Assembly (NCBI RefSeq): GCF_002967715.1
Contig: NZ_PUIA01000069.1
Span: 124,001-188,000 of the forward strand
Source of the DNA: Blastopirellula marina
GTDB taxonomy: Bacteria; Planctomycetota; Planctomycetia; Pirellulales; Pirellulaceae
Reading direction: 5' to 3'
DNA length: 64,000 bases
Under the pieces are notes generated by a model. It did not search any database, was not told where the DNA came from, and saw nothing but the letters and a program-made list of their open reading frames with translations. Both the position numbers and the translations under genes were made by a program. Positions within the stretch are counted from its first letter, which is position 1. Each line of letters begins with the position of its first letter. Positions 9,124 through 17,088 of this stretch are shown piece by piece.

Positions 9124-10365
9124 ATGTTCATACCCTGCGGAACCGACGCCCCTCTTTACCACGTGCCTGCCATGACGATCTCGCTGATCGTCATTAACGT
9201 TGGCATTTTCTTCGCCGAACCGATCCAGTCTGCCATCGCACCCCAGCAAGGGGACCAACAAACGGCAATTGCCGAATGGATACTCGATGCCGGCAACCAT
9301 CATCCCAACGCGAACATGCTTCAATTCGGCGAAGGCATTAAGCCCTGGCAAGGCGTGACTGCTTCGTTTCTACATGCCAACTTCCTCCACCTGATTGGCA
9401 ACATGCTGTTCCTGTTTGTCTTCGGCTTGATCGTCGAAGGAAAGATCGGCTGGTGGAAGTTTCTACTTGTCTACTTCGGAATAGCGCTAGTTTGGGGTCT
9501 GTTGCTTCAACTAATCGCAATGACCTTCAACCCCGGGTTTCATGCCACGGCCCTCGGGGCATCCGGCGTCATCTTTGGATTGATGGCGATCGCCGTCATC
9601 TGGGCTCCGCTGAACAATGTGGAAGTCATGATCGTCTTCCAACGATTTGGTAACGTCTCGCACAGTATTGAACCGGTCGACGTACCGGTAATGGCGTTGG
9701 CTGGGTTCTACTTACTGTTCGACATCGTTATGAGCATTTTCATTGTCCAAGGCCGTTATGGATTTGTCCCCTATACCTGCGTACTGCATGCAACCGGCGG
9801 CCTGCTGGGAGGCGCGACAGGATTATGGATGCTTCGATCGAAACTCGTAGACTGTGAACGCTACGATGCGTTTTCCGTTTGGGCCGGTCATCACGAGAAA
9901 ACTCGCGACCAACTCAACGCAGAAGAACTCACCAACGATGAAAATAAGCTGGTCCAACAAGGCCTTCAGCAGATACGTCAAATCCTTGATGAAGCCGAAA
10001 ACCCGCAAATGGCCTATCGAGCCCATGTCAGCATGGCCCAGAAGTACGCTTCTTGGCATCTGCCAGAACGTGAATTCCTGACGATCATCAAACAATTGTG
10101 CGATCAACAACGAGATCACGACGCGCTGCTCGCCATGGAAGAATACCTGAAAGCCAATCGCCCCAAACAGAATCAGGTTCGCTTGAAACTGGCTTTGCTG
10201 CTGACTGGCCCAATGCAGTTACCGGGGCAGGCCCTCAGCACGCTATTGCCAATTCATTACGACAATCTGTCGCAGAAAGAGCAGATGCTCTACAAGAAAA
10301 TTGCCGCCGAGGCCAAAGCCTTACAGGCCGCCGGGGTCGCCGACACTTGCATGGACGATTGGTAA
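9124..10365 (+). CDS. Rhomboid-family intramembrane serine protease (copy 2)
   Basis: A 413-residue paralogue of the preceding gene. The ATG at 9124 is preferred over an upstream TTG because 'MFIPCGTDAPLYHVP' aligns with the first residues of copy 1. The rhomboid residues are all present: 'HANFLHLIGN' (H84, H89, N93), nucleophile 'GASGVIFG' (S147, canonical GxSG) and 'LHATGGLLGG' (H222). The loop after TM1 is shorter and not as acidic as in copy 1. The C-terminal soluble region (about 255-413) is clearly homologous to that of copy 1, sharing 'AYRAHVSMAQKYASW', 'FLTIIKQLCDQQ' and the terminal Asp-Trp. The pair is a tandem duplication that has diverged mainly in the loop and active-site flank. 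Confidence 0.9.
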   Translation: MFIPCGTDAPLYHVPAMTISLIVINVGIFFAEPIQSAIAPQQGDQQTAIAEWILDAGNHHPNANMLQFGEGIKPWQGVTASFLHANFLHLIGNMLFLFVFGLIVEGKIGWWKFLLVYFGIALVWGLLLQLIAMTFNPGFHATALGASGVIFGLMAIAVIWAPLNNVEVMIVFQRFGNVSHSIEPVDVPVMALAGFYLLFDIVMSIFIVQGRYGFVPYTCVLHATGGLLGGATGLWMLRSKLVDCERYDAFSVWAGHHEKTRDQLNAEELTNDENKLVQQGLQQIRQILDEAENPQMAYRAHVSMAQKYASWHLPEREFLTIIKQLCDQQRDHDALLAMEEYLKANRPKQNQVRLKLALLLTGPMQLPGQALSTLLPIHYDNLSQKEQMLYKKIAAEAKALQAAGVADTCMDDW

Positions 10366-10371
10366 ACGAAA

Positions 10372-10403
10372 AAAGGCGATCACACATTCGTGCAATCGCC
10401 TTT
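10372..10403. terminator. Bidirectional terminator between rhomboid 2 and the thioredoxin/YHS gene
   Basis: AAAGGCGAT (10372-10380) pairs perfectly with ATCGCCTTT (10395-10403) around a 14-base loop, with A-rich and T-rich flanks. It sits between two convergent genes and can serve both strands. Confidence 0.7.
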
Positions 10404-10429
10404 GTATTTCACAGCAATTCAGTTGCGTA

Positions 10430-11608
10430 CTAGCGACGCATGTTCTGCGAAGCCATGGCTTGCTGAACCATCGACGAATATCGCTGTGGATCGTTCCAGA
10501 ACGTTTGCAGGCTCTGTTCGCTGCTGAACAAGTACAGCGTGCCGCGGTAGGTCAAACCATAGCGGCGATCCCCAGGCACAACCTGCCCGTTGCCCAGGTA
10601 AGCAACCGGGTCGATGCCCGACATGACAGGACTGTACTGATTGGGGTTAGCCAAAAACTTCTGCTGTTCGTTCTGCGACGAGAAGAGATAGATCTGGCCT
10701 TGGTGCTGAGCACCCCAGCGAGGATCACCCTTCTGCCACTTCATTTGCTCGACCAGCGTCACCGGGCAGTATCCGTCCATGGCGAACTTCGGCTGCTGCG
10801 GTTCTGGCTGTTGGGCCGGAGCGGAAGGTGCCGGAGCCGAAGGGGCGGCAGCAGGCTGCTGTTGGGCAAACTGCTGTGCTGGCGGCTGCGAAGGAGCAAC
10901 GTTTTGGGTTGGAGCGTTGGACGAGAACCGGCTTTGATTTGGTGCCTGAGTTGGCATAACCTGGTCGGGGCTTGGTCCCATCGAAGCAAAACGCGAAGTC
11001 GCTGGCTGCTGCGGGGCAACCTGTTGAGTCGGTTGCGATGGAGCAACCTGAGCCGGAGCTGCATTGGCAGGGAAGTTGGAGTAACGCGAACCTGCCGGTT
11101 GGCTCGGGGCGACCTGTTGAGGTGCCTGAGGAGCGACCGGGGTGGTATTGGCAGCCTGAGCAATCATGCCGGCAGTTGGAGCAGCGTTAGGATTCAGCTT
11201 GGCAGAAACCTGAGCCAGGATACCGGTGTAGCGTTCTTGTTCCTGAGGGCTGATCATGCGGTACACAACCTGACCACTCGGAGCGATCACAACGTCTTGC
11301 GGCCAGCGGTCGACACCAAATTCCTTGGCAATCGCAGGCTGCTCACTCGCATTGATCTTGATCGGAATGTAGTTCTGCTCGACTGACTGGGCGAAGCTGG
11401 CTTGCGAAAAGACATTCGCTTCCAGACGACGACAAGGTGGGCAGTTATCGGCATAGAAATGAATCAGAACCAGCTGATTCTTAGCAGCCGCTACACGCTT
11501 GGCAGTATCCAGATCTGGTGCCCAGCGAACGGCATCTTCAGCAAGAACCATCGTCTGGAATAATGCCAGCAACAGGGCGATAGCAGAGGTACGGATAATT
11601 AACGACAT
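10430..11608 (-). CDS. Exported thioredoxin-fold protein with Pro/Gln linker and two YHS-like domains
   Basis: A 392-residue protein. The ATG at 11608 is chosen because it begins a clear signal peptide ('MSLIIRTSAIALLLALFQTM'); the frame stays open 50 codons further but that extension looks non-coding. After cleavage, a thioredoxin-like domain (about 25-140) carries a CPPC motif ('YADNCPPCRRLE') and 'RWPQDVVIAPSG' in place of the usual cis-Pro loop. A long low-complexity linker (about 145-275) repeats 'QVAPSQP' and 'SRF/SRY' units. Two YHS-like modules follow, 'DGYCPVTL...LFSSQNEQQKFLANPNQY' and 'DPVAYL...LFSSEQSLQTFWNDPQRY' (quoted as fragments). YHS domains are often metal-associated. A periplasmic redox or metal-handling role is inference. 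Confidence 0.85.
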   Translation of the reverse strand: MSLIIRTSAIALLLALFQTMVLAEDAVRWAPDLDTAKRVAAAKNQLVLIHFYADNCPPCRRLEANVFSQASFAQSVEQNYIPIKINASEQPAIAKEFGVDRWPQDVVIAPSGQVVYRMISPQEQERYTGILAQVSAKLNPNAAPTAGMIAQAANTTPVAPQAPQQVAPSQPAGSRYSNFPANAAPAQVAPSQPTQQVAPQQPATSRFASMGPSPDQVMPTQAPNQSRFSSNAPTQNVAPSQPPAQQFAQQQPAAAPSAPAPSAPAQQPEPQQPKFAMDGYCPVTLVEQMKWQKGDPRWGAQHQGQIYLFSSQNEQQKFLANPNQYSPVMSGIDPVAYLGNGQVVPGDRRYGLTYRGTLYLFSSEQSLQTFWNDPQRYSSMVQQAMASQNMRR

Positions 11609-11877
11609 GAATGAACGAGCCCCGGTAAGCGAGTTCCAAAATATGGCTTGGTTCGGTTTTCCATTGGTTTCGTATCGGGACGGCCACTTATCGAAATACA
11701 TCAAAAGTAACGATTTTGAGGAATTTCCTGGCCTAAACTGCCGACCGGGTGGTATCAATCGTACCGATTAGGCAAATCATATGGGCGCTAAGTTCCTTGG
11801 TGACAACAACTTGCTTGCGATGCTACTTTTCCGATGCAGAAAATGGAAAACTCTGTCGATTGATTGAGAATGATAGC

Positions 11878-11905
11878 TTGACACAACCGGTCAAATCCTT
11901 ATGAT
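11878..11905 (+). promoter_or_regulatory. Strong sigma70-type promoter for rho
   Basis: Perfect -35 TTGACA (11878-11883) and near-consensus -10 TATGAT (11900-11905) with a 16-base spacer. Predicted transcription start is about 11912, giving a 5' leader of roughly 690 nt before the rho ATG. Confidence 0.75.
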
Positions 11906-11911
11906 GCCAGT

Positions 11912-12600
11912 AGTTTGATCGCCAGCGGTCTGTTGGCAAAACCGCGTGTTTTGCAGACAAAGCTGGCCATCCTTTCTGCTCAAAGGCGTCGGCCTGAGAT
12001 CTTCAGCAAGCGTCAAGTTCTTCGGGCAGTTATGGTTTTCTTTGAGACGTCACAGTAAGTAGTGTGACCCGTTTGAGAACCAAGGAAGCTTTCAGTTCTT
12101 CAGGGAACTGTTTCGGTTACCACGAGACTTCACTAGGGTAACTAGTCTTGCCAGCGAGGCACTTCAATGGCCGAGGCAAGGGACTTGGGTAACCACCAAT
12201 TTTCAGTTGTGACTCGTTAGGTAACGGAATTACCTTTCGACCTTCATTAAACACCGAGCAGTTCGCCCTCGGCATCCTGCTCGGCCACTGTTGCCATCCT
12301 TAAGGCATCCTCGCTTTCGGTGAATGGCAACCCCGTAACCTCTCACACATCAGGCATTCTCGTGGGATGCCTCGTCCCTTACGTGCGTGAGGTTGAGCTA
12401 GATTCAGCACGGTCGTTTTGCCAGTTTCTGGCATCACTTGTGCGAGTTATTCGCTCCCAAGGTACTTAGGAATCTTTTTAACCCCGTTCAGGTAAAAACT
12501 CCCACTTAGGGAGAACAACCTCAGGAATCTGTTAATCCGATCCTGTGTTCTTTCTGAAGACACCGGCTCGAACCTGACTTCTGTGATTAGGTAGCTTTCA
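11912..12600 (+). promoter_or_regulatory. rho: Long structured leader upstream of rho
   Basis: No protein-like reading frame is seen across about 690 nt, but a run of strong hairpins is. (1) GGTTTTC 12034-12040 with GAGAACC 12075-12081, enclosing GTCACA 12049-12054 with TGTGAC 12063-12068. (2) CCGAGCAG 12254-12261 with CTGCTCGG 12277-12284. (3) GTTGCCAT 12290-12297 with ATGGCAAC 12324-12331. (4) AGGCATTC 12352-12359 with GGATGCCT 12365-12372, itself enclosed by AACCTC 12337-12342 and GAGGTT 12389-12394. Enteric rho is autoregulated by attenuation in its leader (established), so a regulatory UTR is likely here. Its structure does not match a riboswitch class I recognise. Confidence 0.6.
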
Positions 12601-13938
12601 ATGTCAAACAAACGGCAAGCCCGCTCGAAATCTGGTGGTGGGCGACGACGTGGTAACAGCGGTGGTGGTGGTGGCGGCCAGAGTGGCCCCGGCCCTAAGG
12701 GGCGCGGTCGTTCCGGTGGAGGTCGACGCCGCTCTTCTCCCCCTAGCTCTAATGTGCCACGCAACAATCTCGAAAATGAAGAATTTGAACCAGGGGAACC
12801 CATTCCACTGGAACCTGGCTACGGCCTTCTCGAGATGCACCCTAACGGCTACGGCTTCTTACGCAGCCCAGCCAACAACTACGCTCGCGAACGTACCGAT
12901 CCATTCGTGCCCGGCACAATGATCGAACGATACGGTCTTCGCGAAGGGGTCATGATTCGCGGTATGATCCAACGCTTTCGTCGCGGACAAGGACCTCGCC
13001 TGCGAGATGTCTTCGACGTCGATGGCATGCTGCCAGATGATTACCTGAACGTCAAATCGTTCGACGAGTTGACGCCGGTCAATCCTTCCGAGCACCTGAA
13101 GCTGGAATACGACGGTGGCCCACTTACTAACCGTGTCGTCGATCTTTTAACGCCACTGGGCAAAGGCCAACGTGCTTTGATCGTGGCTCCGCCGCGTACC
13201 GGCAAGACCATGCTGTTGCAAAATATCAGCCGTGGTATTTCCGCTAACCACCCTAGCGTCAAGCTGGTGGTCCTTCTGATCGACGAACGTCCGGAAGAAG
13301 TGACCGAAATGCAGCGTAGCGTAAAGGGCGAAGTGATCGCGAGCAGCCTGGACCGCGACATCGAAAGCCACGTGCGTCTTTCGCAGCTGGTGATCGAACG
13401 TTGCAAGCGTCTGGCCGAATCAGGCCAGGACGTCTTCCTGCTGCTGGACTCGATTACTCGCCTGGCTCGTGCGTTCAACAAATGGGTCGGTGACAACCGA
13501 GGTAACAGCGCCATCATGTCGGGCGGTATCAACGTCAAGGCGATGGACATCCCTAAGAAGTTGTTCGCCACCGCTCGTTCCTTCGAAGAAGGGGGCTCAC
13601 TCACCATCGTCGGTACGGCTCTGGTCGACACCGGCAGCAAGATGGACGAAGTGATCTTCCAAGAGTTCAAAGGGACCGGCAACATGGAACTGGTCCTCGA
13701 TCGCAAGTTGGCCGATCGCCGCGTCTGGCCGGCAATCGACATTTCGCAGTCGGGCACTCGTCGCGAAGAACTGCTGCTTACCGAGGAAGCTCTCAACGCG
13801 GTGGTCGCCCTGCGACGCACGCTGACTTCGATGCATCACATCGATGCTATGGAACAGCTAACCAAGCAGTTGGGCAAGTACGAAAATAACGATCAGTTCA
13901 TCAGCCTGATCGCCAACAGTCGCGATCGTTATCAATAA
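12601..13938 (+). CDS. rho: Transcription termination factor Rho with Gly/Arg-rich N-terminus
   Basis: A 445-residue hexameric RNA-dependent ATPase/translocase that terminates transcription. Residues 1-50 form a basic, low-complexity Gly/Arg/Ser extension with RGG-like repeats and no homology to E. coli Rho. The primary RNA-binding domain follows, with 'GYGFLRSP' near 83-90. Walker A is 'APPRTGKT' (196-203; E. coli has APPKAGKT). 'LLLDSITRLARAFN' is the Walker B region. The Q- and R-loop regions are intact ('SGGINVKAMDIPKKLF', 'ARSFEEGGSLTI'). It should be active. It has its own promoter, long leader and terminator, so it is monocistronic. Confidence 0.97.
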   Translation: MSNKRQARSKSGGGRRRGNSGGGGGGQSGPGPKGRGRSGGGRRRSSPPSSNVPRNNLENEEFEPGEPIPLEPGYGLLEMHPNGYGFLRSPANNYARERTDPFVPGTMIERYGLREGVMIRGMIQRFRRGQGPRLRDVFDVDGMLPDDYLNVKSFDELTPVNPSEHLKLEYDGGPLTNRVVDLLTPLGKGQRALIVAPPRTGKTMLLQNISRGISANHPSVKLVVLLIDERPEEVTEMQRSVKGEVIASSLDRDIESHVRLSQLVIERCKRLAESGQDVFLLLDSITRLARAFNKWVGDNRGNSAIMSGGINVKAMDIPKKLFATARSFEEGGSLTIVGTALVDTGSKMDEVIFQEFKGTGNMELVLDRKLADRRVWPAIDISQSGTRREELLLTEEALNAVVALRRTLTSMHHIDAMEQLTKQLGKYENNDQFISLIANSRDRYQ

Positions 13939-13961
13939 CGATCCAGCCCAACTCAGCAAAC

Positions 13962-14702
13962 TCATTCGGAGCCGCTCGCTATCGAGGGCTCCGTTTTTGT
14001 TGCGCTGAGCAGTTTCTGATCTCGCCAGATTAAGAACGCAAACAGCGGAATCGCAGCCAAGGCCGCAAGCTGATAGGCGGTCAGTCCGAGCACAAACGTC
14101 GGTTCTGGACGAAGCCACTCGGTAAAGAAGCGATACGTCATGTAGGTAATCAGGTAGATCTTAAACAACTGCCCGGGAAACATCTTCTTGCGCCACAGCA
14201 CGAAGAACACCACGGCGCACGTCAGGTGAAAGATCGACTCATAGATCTGCGTCGGATGACGAATTAGCTGGCCGCCATCCGGAGCACTGGGAAACGCGAC
14301 ACCCCACGGCAAGCTGCACGCCTGGCCAAAACAACATCCTGCCACAAAGCAGGCCCATCGCCCAATTCCAATCGAGACAGCCACCGGCACAACGAAACTA
14401 TCACCGGTCTTCGTGCGGATATCGAGAATCCACTTGGCGAGTTCCACGCCAAAGTACCCCCCCAGCAGCCCAGCAATGATCGTCTTCCCGTGGGCAAACC
14501 AGGTCGTCCCATCGATCAGCCCCTGCCAGTCGTAGATCGCAAAGGGAAGTTTTGCACCAATCATCGCTCCACAAAAACCACCCAGCGCGATACCGGCCTT
14601 CTCCCACCAGGCAAGTTCCAGTTTCTCTTGAAACAGCCGCAGCAAGATGAAGCCGACGAAAATCGCCACCAGCATGATCACCATGTAAGCCAATTGCGTC
14701 AT
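13962..14702 (-). CDS. Prolipoprotein diacylglyceryl transferase-like membrane protein
   Basis: A 246-residue multi-pass membrane protein of the Lgt family. Lgt transfers diacylglycerol from phosphatidylglycerol to the lipobox cysteine. The ATG at 14702 overlaps the stop of the upstream radical SAM gene (ATGA), so the two are translationally coupled. The signature region reads 'GIGRWACFVAGCCFG', a Cys-rich variant instead of the GRxGNFxNxE pattern of canonical Lgt. 'HPTQIYES' and 'YRFFTEWLRPEP' near the C-terminus fit the family. The Cys-rich version is widespread in Lgt-like paralogues, and a housekeeping Lgt probably exists elsewhere. Its substrate may be a different lipid or protein (inference). 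Confidence 0.85.
   Translation of the reverse strand: MTQLAYMVIMLVAIFVGFILLRLFQEKLELAWWEKAGIALGGFCGAMIGAKLPFAIYDWQGLIDGTTWFAHGKTIIAGLLGGYFGVELAKWILDIRTKTGDSFVVPVAVSIGIGRWACFVAGCCFGQACSLPWGVAFPSAPDGGQLIRHPTQIYESIFHLTCAVVFFVLWRKKMFPGQLFKIYLITYMTYRFFTEWLRPEPTFVLGLTAYQLAALAAIPLFAFLIWRDQKLLSATKTEPSIASGSE
13967..13998 (+). terminator. Rho-independent terminator of rho, inside the convergent gene's 3' end
   Basis: CGGAGCC (13967-13973) pairs with GGCTCCG (13987-13993), followed by TTTTT (13994-13998). It lies within the last codons of the convergent Lgt-like gene (stop at 13962-13964). Confidence 0.75.
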
Positions 14703-16198
14703 CGTGCGCTTTCCACGGCCGTCTTCAAGGGTGGCAGCTCCACGTGACCTTCGCGATACAGAACGTTGTACGCGCAAAACGGCACGACGTGTCCACTGGG
14801 CAACAAGTGATGCACGCAGCATTTCATCACGCGTCGAACGTCGAAGTTGTACACATCTAAGAAAGAGGTGATCATGATCCGAAAGACATCCTCCGCACCG
14901 AGTTCTTCCCGCATGGCCCTGGTAAAGAAGTCGACGGCCGCCTCGGCATGACGCGGATCGGATGTATTCAACGCTCCAATCAGTTCCTCAAGTGGACTAC
15001 TGCTACTTAGCACCGGCAGCGACGACTGGCCGGAGGAGGGCGGGGGAGCACAGCTTCCGCCGGGGCAGCATGCTTCACGTACCAGGTAACGTTCCAGCAA
15101 TTCTTTCACGGCACCTCGCTGAAACGAGATCCCGCCGGAAAGCAGATCCAAGTGTTCGGCCGCTTTGATAAATCGCATCAGCGGAATCAGCTCCCCATTG
15201 CGGCGACAAGCATACGACATCTGATGACAATTGGGATGGGCACACGGCAGCGGCATGAAGTCGGCCTCGGTGTACATGCCCGACGTTTGATCGACAATCC
15301 CACGAATGACATCCGGAAACGTGATCCGGTTTTCGAGTTCCTCCGGCAGCACGTGACGCCCGGAATAGGTTGCCGGCTGCAAGCTCAGCCCGGTGATCCA
15401 AGGCCGCTTCGCGCAGTATCGCACCAGTTCGCCCAGCTCATCATCATTCACGCCTGGCTGCAAGGTCGAAACGAGATTCACGTGCAGCCCAGCCTCGCCA
15501 CAACGTTCCACCGCTTTGAGCTTGGTCTCGACGAGGGCTTCCCCTCGGAGCTGCAATGATGTCTTGTCGCGAAAACCATCGAACTGCAAATACACCTCGA
15601 CTCGATCGCGCCGCTCGGCCAGGAATTCGAGCGTCTCCCGATCGTGCGCTAGCCGTATTCCGTTAGTGTTGATCATCACATAGTCGATCGGCTGAGACAG
15701 GGCGTACTCGACAATCGCGCGGAAGTCGGGATGAATCGTCGGTTCTCCCCCCGATATCTGCAATACCTCGGGGTGCCCTTCGACCTCGACATAACGATCG
15801 ATCGTTTGCCGGCACTGCTCGAGCGTCAAATGCTTTCCACCTGGGCCGCTCGACGCGTAACACATCGGGCACGAAAGATTGCAGCTGGAAGTAATCTCCA
15901 GCAGGCCGATACACGTGTGCTGTTCGTGTTCGGTGCATAGCCCACAATCCAATGGACACCCTTTGTTCGGCTCGACACCGAACTCGCGAGGAATCTTACC
16001 CGGCACATTGAACTGAGCCTGATCGTACCAGGCAACATCCGAGCAAACGTAGTCGTCACGACTGCCGTGGACCTCGCAGCGTTTGCGAAAATAAACACGG
16101 TTTCCGCGCGTAATGATCTTCGCCGGGACGATCGCGTGGCATTCGGGACACAGGCTCTGTGTTATGCCGAGAACGGTGTAGTCACGAAACTTGGCCAT
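14699..16198 (-). CDS. Radical SAM protein resembling tetraether-lipid synthase (Tes/COG1964-like)
   Basis: A 499-residue radical SAM enzyme. The cluster-binding motif CNLSCPMC gives C106, C110 and C113. Upstream are two more Cys pairs, 'CPEC' (17-20) and 'CPLDCGLC' (81-88) with a following 'HEQHT'. 'QISGGEPTIHPDF' is the GGE SAM-binding motif. Further cysteines lie at 'CAHPNCHQMSYACR' and near the C-terminus ('MKCCVHHL', 'VPFCAYN'). This order (zinc- or rubredoxin-like N-terminus, CP-DCGLC, radical SAM core, Cys-rich C-terminus) is that of COG1964, which includes archaeal Tes, the enzyme that joins lipid tails into membrane-spanning tetraethers. The coupling to an Lgt-like gene supports a lipid substrate. 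The actual substrate is unknown. Confidence 0.82.
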   Translation of the reverse strand: MAKFRDYTVLGITQSLCPECHAIVPAKIITRGNRVYFRKRCEVHGSRDDYVCSDVAWYDQAQFNVPGKIPREFGVEPNKGCPLDCGLCTEHEQHTCIGLLEITSSCNLSCPMCYASSGPGGKHLTLEQCRQTIDRYVEVEGHPEVLQISGGEPTIHPDFRAIVEYALSQPIDYVMINTNGIRLAHDRETLEFLAERRDRVEVYLQFDGFRDKTSLQLRGEALVETKLKAVERCGEAGLHVNLVSTLQPGVNDDELGELVRYCAKRPWITGLSLQPATYSGRHVLPEELENRITFPDVIRGIVDQTSGMYTEADFMPLPCAHPNCHQMSYACRRNGELIPLMRFIKAAEHLDLLSGGISFQRGAVKELLERYLVREACCPGGSCAPPPSSGQSSLPVLSSSSPLEELIGALNTSDPRHAEAAVDFFTRAMREELGAEDVFRIMITSFLDVYNFDVRRVMKCCVHHLLPSGHVVPFCAYNVLYREGHVELPPLKTAVESAR

Positions 16199-16219
16199 CC
16201 CATATCCCTTCCGCCAACA

Positions 16220-16612
16220 TCAATGGTGGATTAAAGCTTTTGTAAAAGCCACGTTGCAGTAAACAAAGGAGACTATCGCAGCCAGAATACTCAAACCAAT
16301 GGTGCCTATGCTCATCAGGGTTACGCTTAGTTTCGAGATACGCTCGGCTACTTTAGCATTCCGATTGCGACGCATTTTCCGCAGCAACACGCCACTGATA
16401 AGAAGTAGCGGAAATACAAGCACCGCCCAGGTAGCGAACGCCAGCAAGCCGACCCCCAGCATCAACAGGCCGCCACCACCGATAACCACCAACGCGATGA
16501 CAAACAAACTGGTCGCCCACGCTGCCGCTTCCATCACGGAAGCACGACTGGCAAGCTTTGCGTCTTGTTCTTCACTCGTCGGCTCTCCTGGCCCACCTTC
16601 AAAAGGCTCCAT
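16220..16612 (-). CDS. Small membrane protein, unknown function
   Basis: A 130-residue protein starting at ATG 16612, two bases after the stop of the upstream gene; the longer open frame would overlap that gene and is not supported. A polar acidic N-terminus (residues 1-30) is followed by three hydrophobic segments ('SLFVIALVVIGGGGLLMLGVG', 'TWAVLVFPLLLISGVLL', and 'TVTLMSIGTIGLSILAAIVSF'-like near the end, quoted approximately) with a basic 'RKMRRNRNAK' loop. No known family is recognised. Its position suggests an operon with the two membrane proteins upstream. Confidence 0.75.
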   Translation of the reverse strand: MEPFEGGPGEPTSEEQDAKLASRASVMEAAAWATSLFVIALVVIGGGGLLMLGVGLLAFATWAVLVFPLLLISGVLLRKMRRNRNAKVAERISKLSVTLMSIGTIGLSILAAIVSFVYCNVAFTKALIHH

Positions 16613-16614
16613 TC

Positions 16615-17088
16615 TCAAAAGCCTCCCGAAGCCGCAAGCACCATGAAGCAAAACGCAATAAGAGCGATAATCGAAGCAATCCCCAACAGCACCATGGCAC
16701 CAGCAGATACGATCAGTGCTGAAAAACACATCGCGATTCCCCGCAGCCATGGGTTATCACTTTGATTCCCCTTAAGAATCAACACGCCGATCCCAATGCA
16801 AAGTGGAGTTACGATGATGAGGTATGGGAGCAAGATGCCGGGCTCGTCGACATACACCCCGAGCCCGACCACAAAGGCCCCCAGTGCTAAAAAGATAAAC
16901 GCCCAAACCCCGAATATGCGTCCCACACGATCTTGCCGTGGACTGCCAATTGGAGAAACCATCTCCGCTTCGACCAGTTCATCCCCTTCGTAGAGAGGAC
17001 GACGGCAAATCCAACAGACGTTGGCAAACGTGTTATTCTCGGCACCACATTCTGGGCAATTGATGTGAGGCAAATCGGAACGCGTCAT
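16615..17088 (-). CDS. Zinc-ribbon membrane protein
   Basis: A 157-residue protein starting at ATG 17088, which overlaps the upstream stop (ATGA). A zinc-ribbon-type motif lies at the N-terminus, 'CPECG' followed by 'CWICRRPLYEGDE', giving two CxxC pairs. About four hydrophobic segments follow. Proteins with an N-terminal zinc ribbon plus membrane helices are common and mostly uncharacterised in Planctomycetota. It is likely co-translated with its neighbours on both sides. Function unknown. Confidence 0.8.
   Translation of the reverse strand: MTRSDLPHINCPECGAENNTFANVCWICRRPLYEGDELVEAEMVSPIGSPRQDRVGRIFGVWAFIFLALGAFVVGLGVYVDEPGILLPYLIIVTPLCIGIGVLILKGNQSDNPWLRGIAMCFSALIVSAGAMVLLGIASIIALIAFCFMVLAASGGF

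Noticed and set aside
10301-11386. 361-codon plus-strand frame opposite the thioredoxin/YHS gene
   Set aside because: The minus strand encodes a signal peptide, CPPC motif and YHS-like modules; the plus frame is Arg/Leu/Ser-rich antisense.
12447-12840. Minus-strand Pro/Arg-rich frames opposite the start of rho
   Set aside because: They mirror the Gly/Arg-rich codons of rho and have low-complexity composition; shadows of the real gene.
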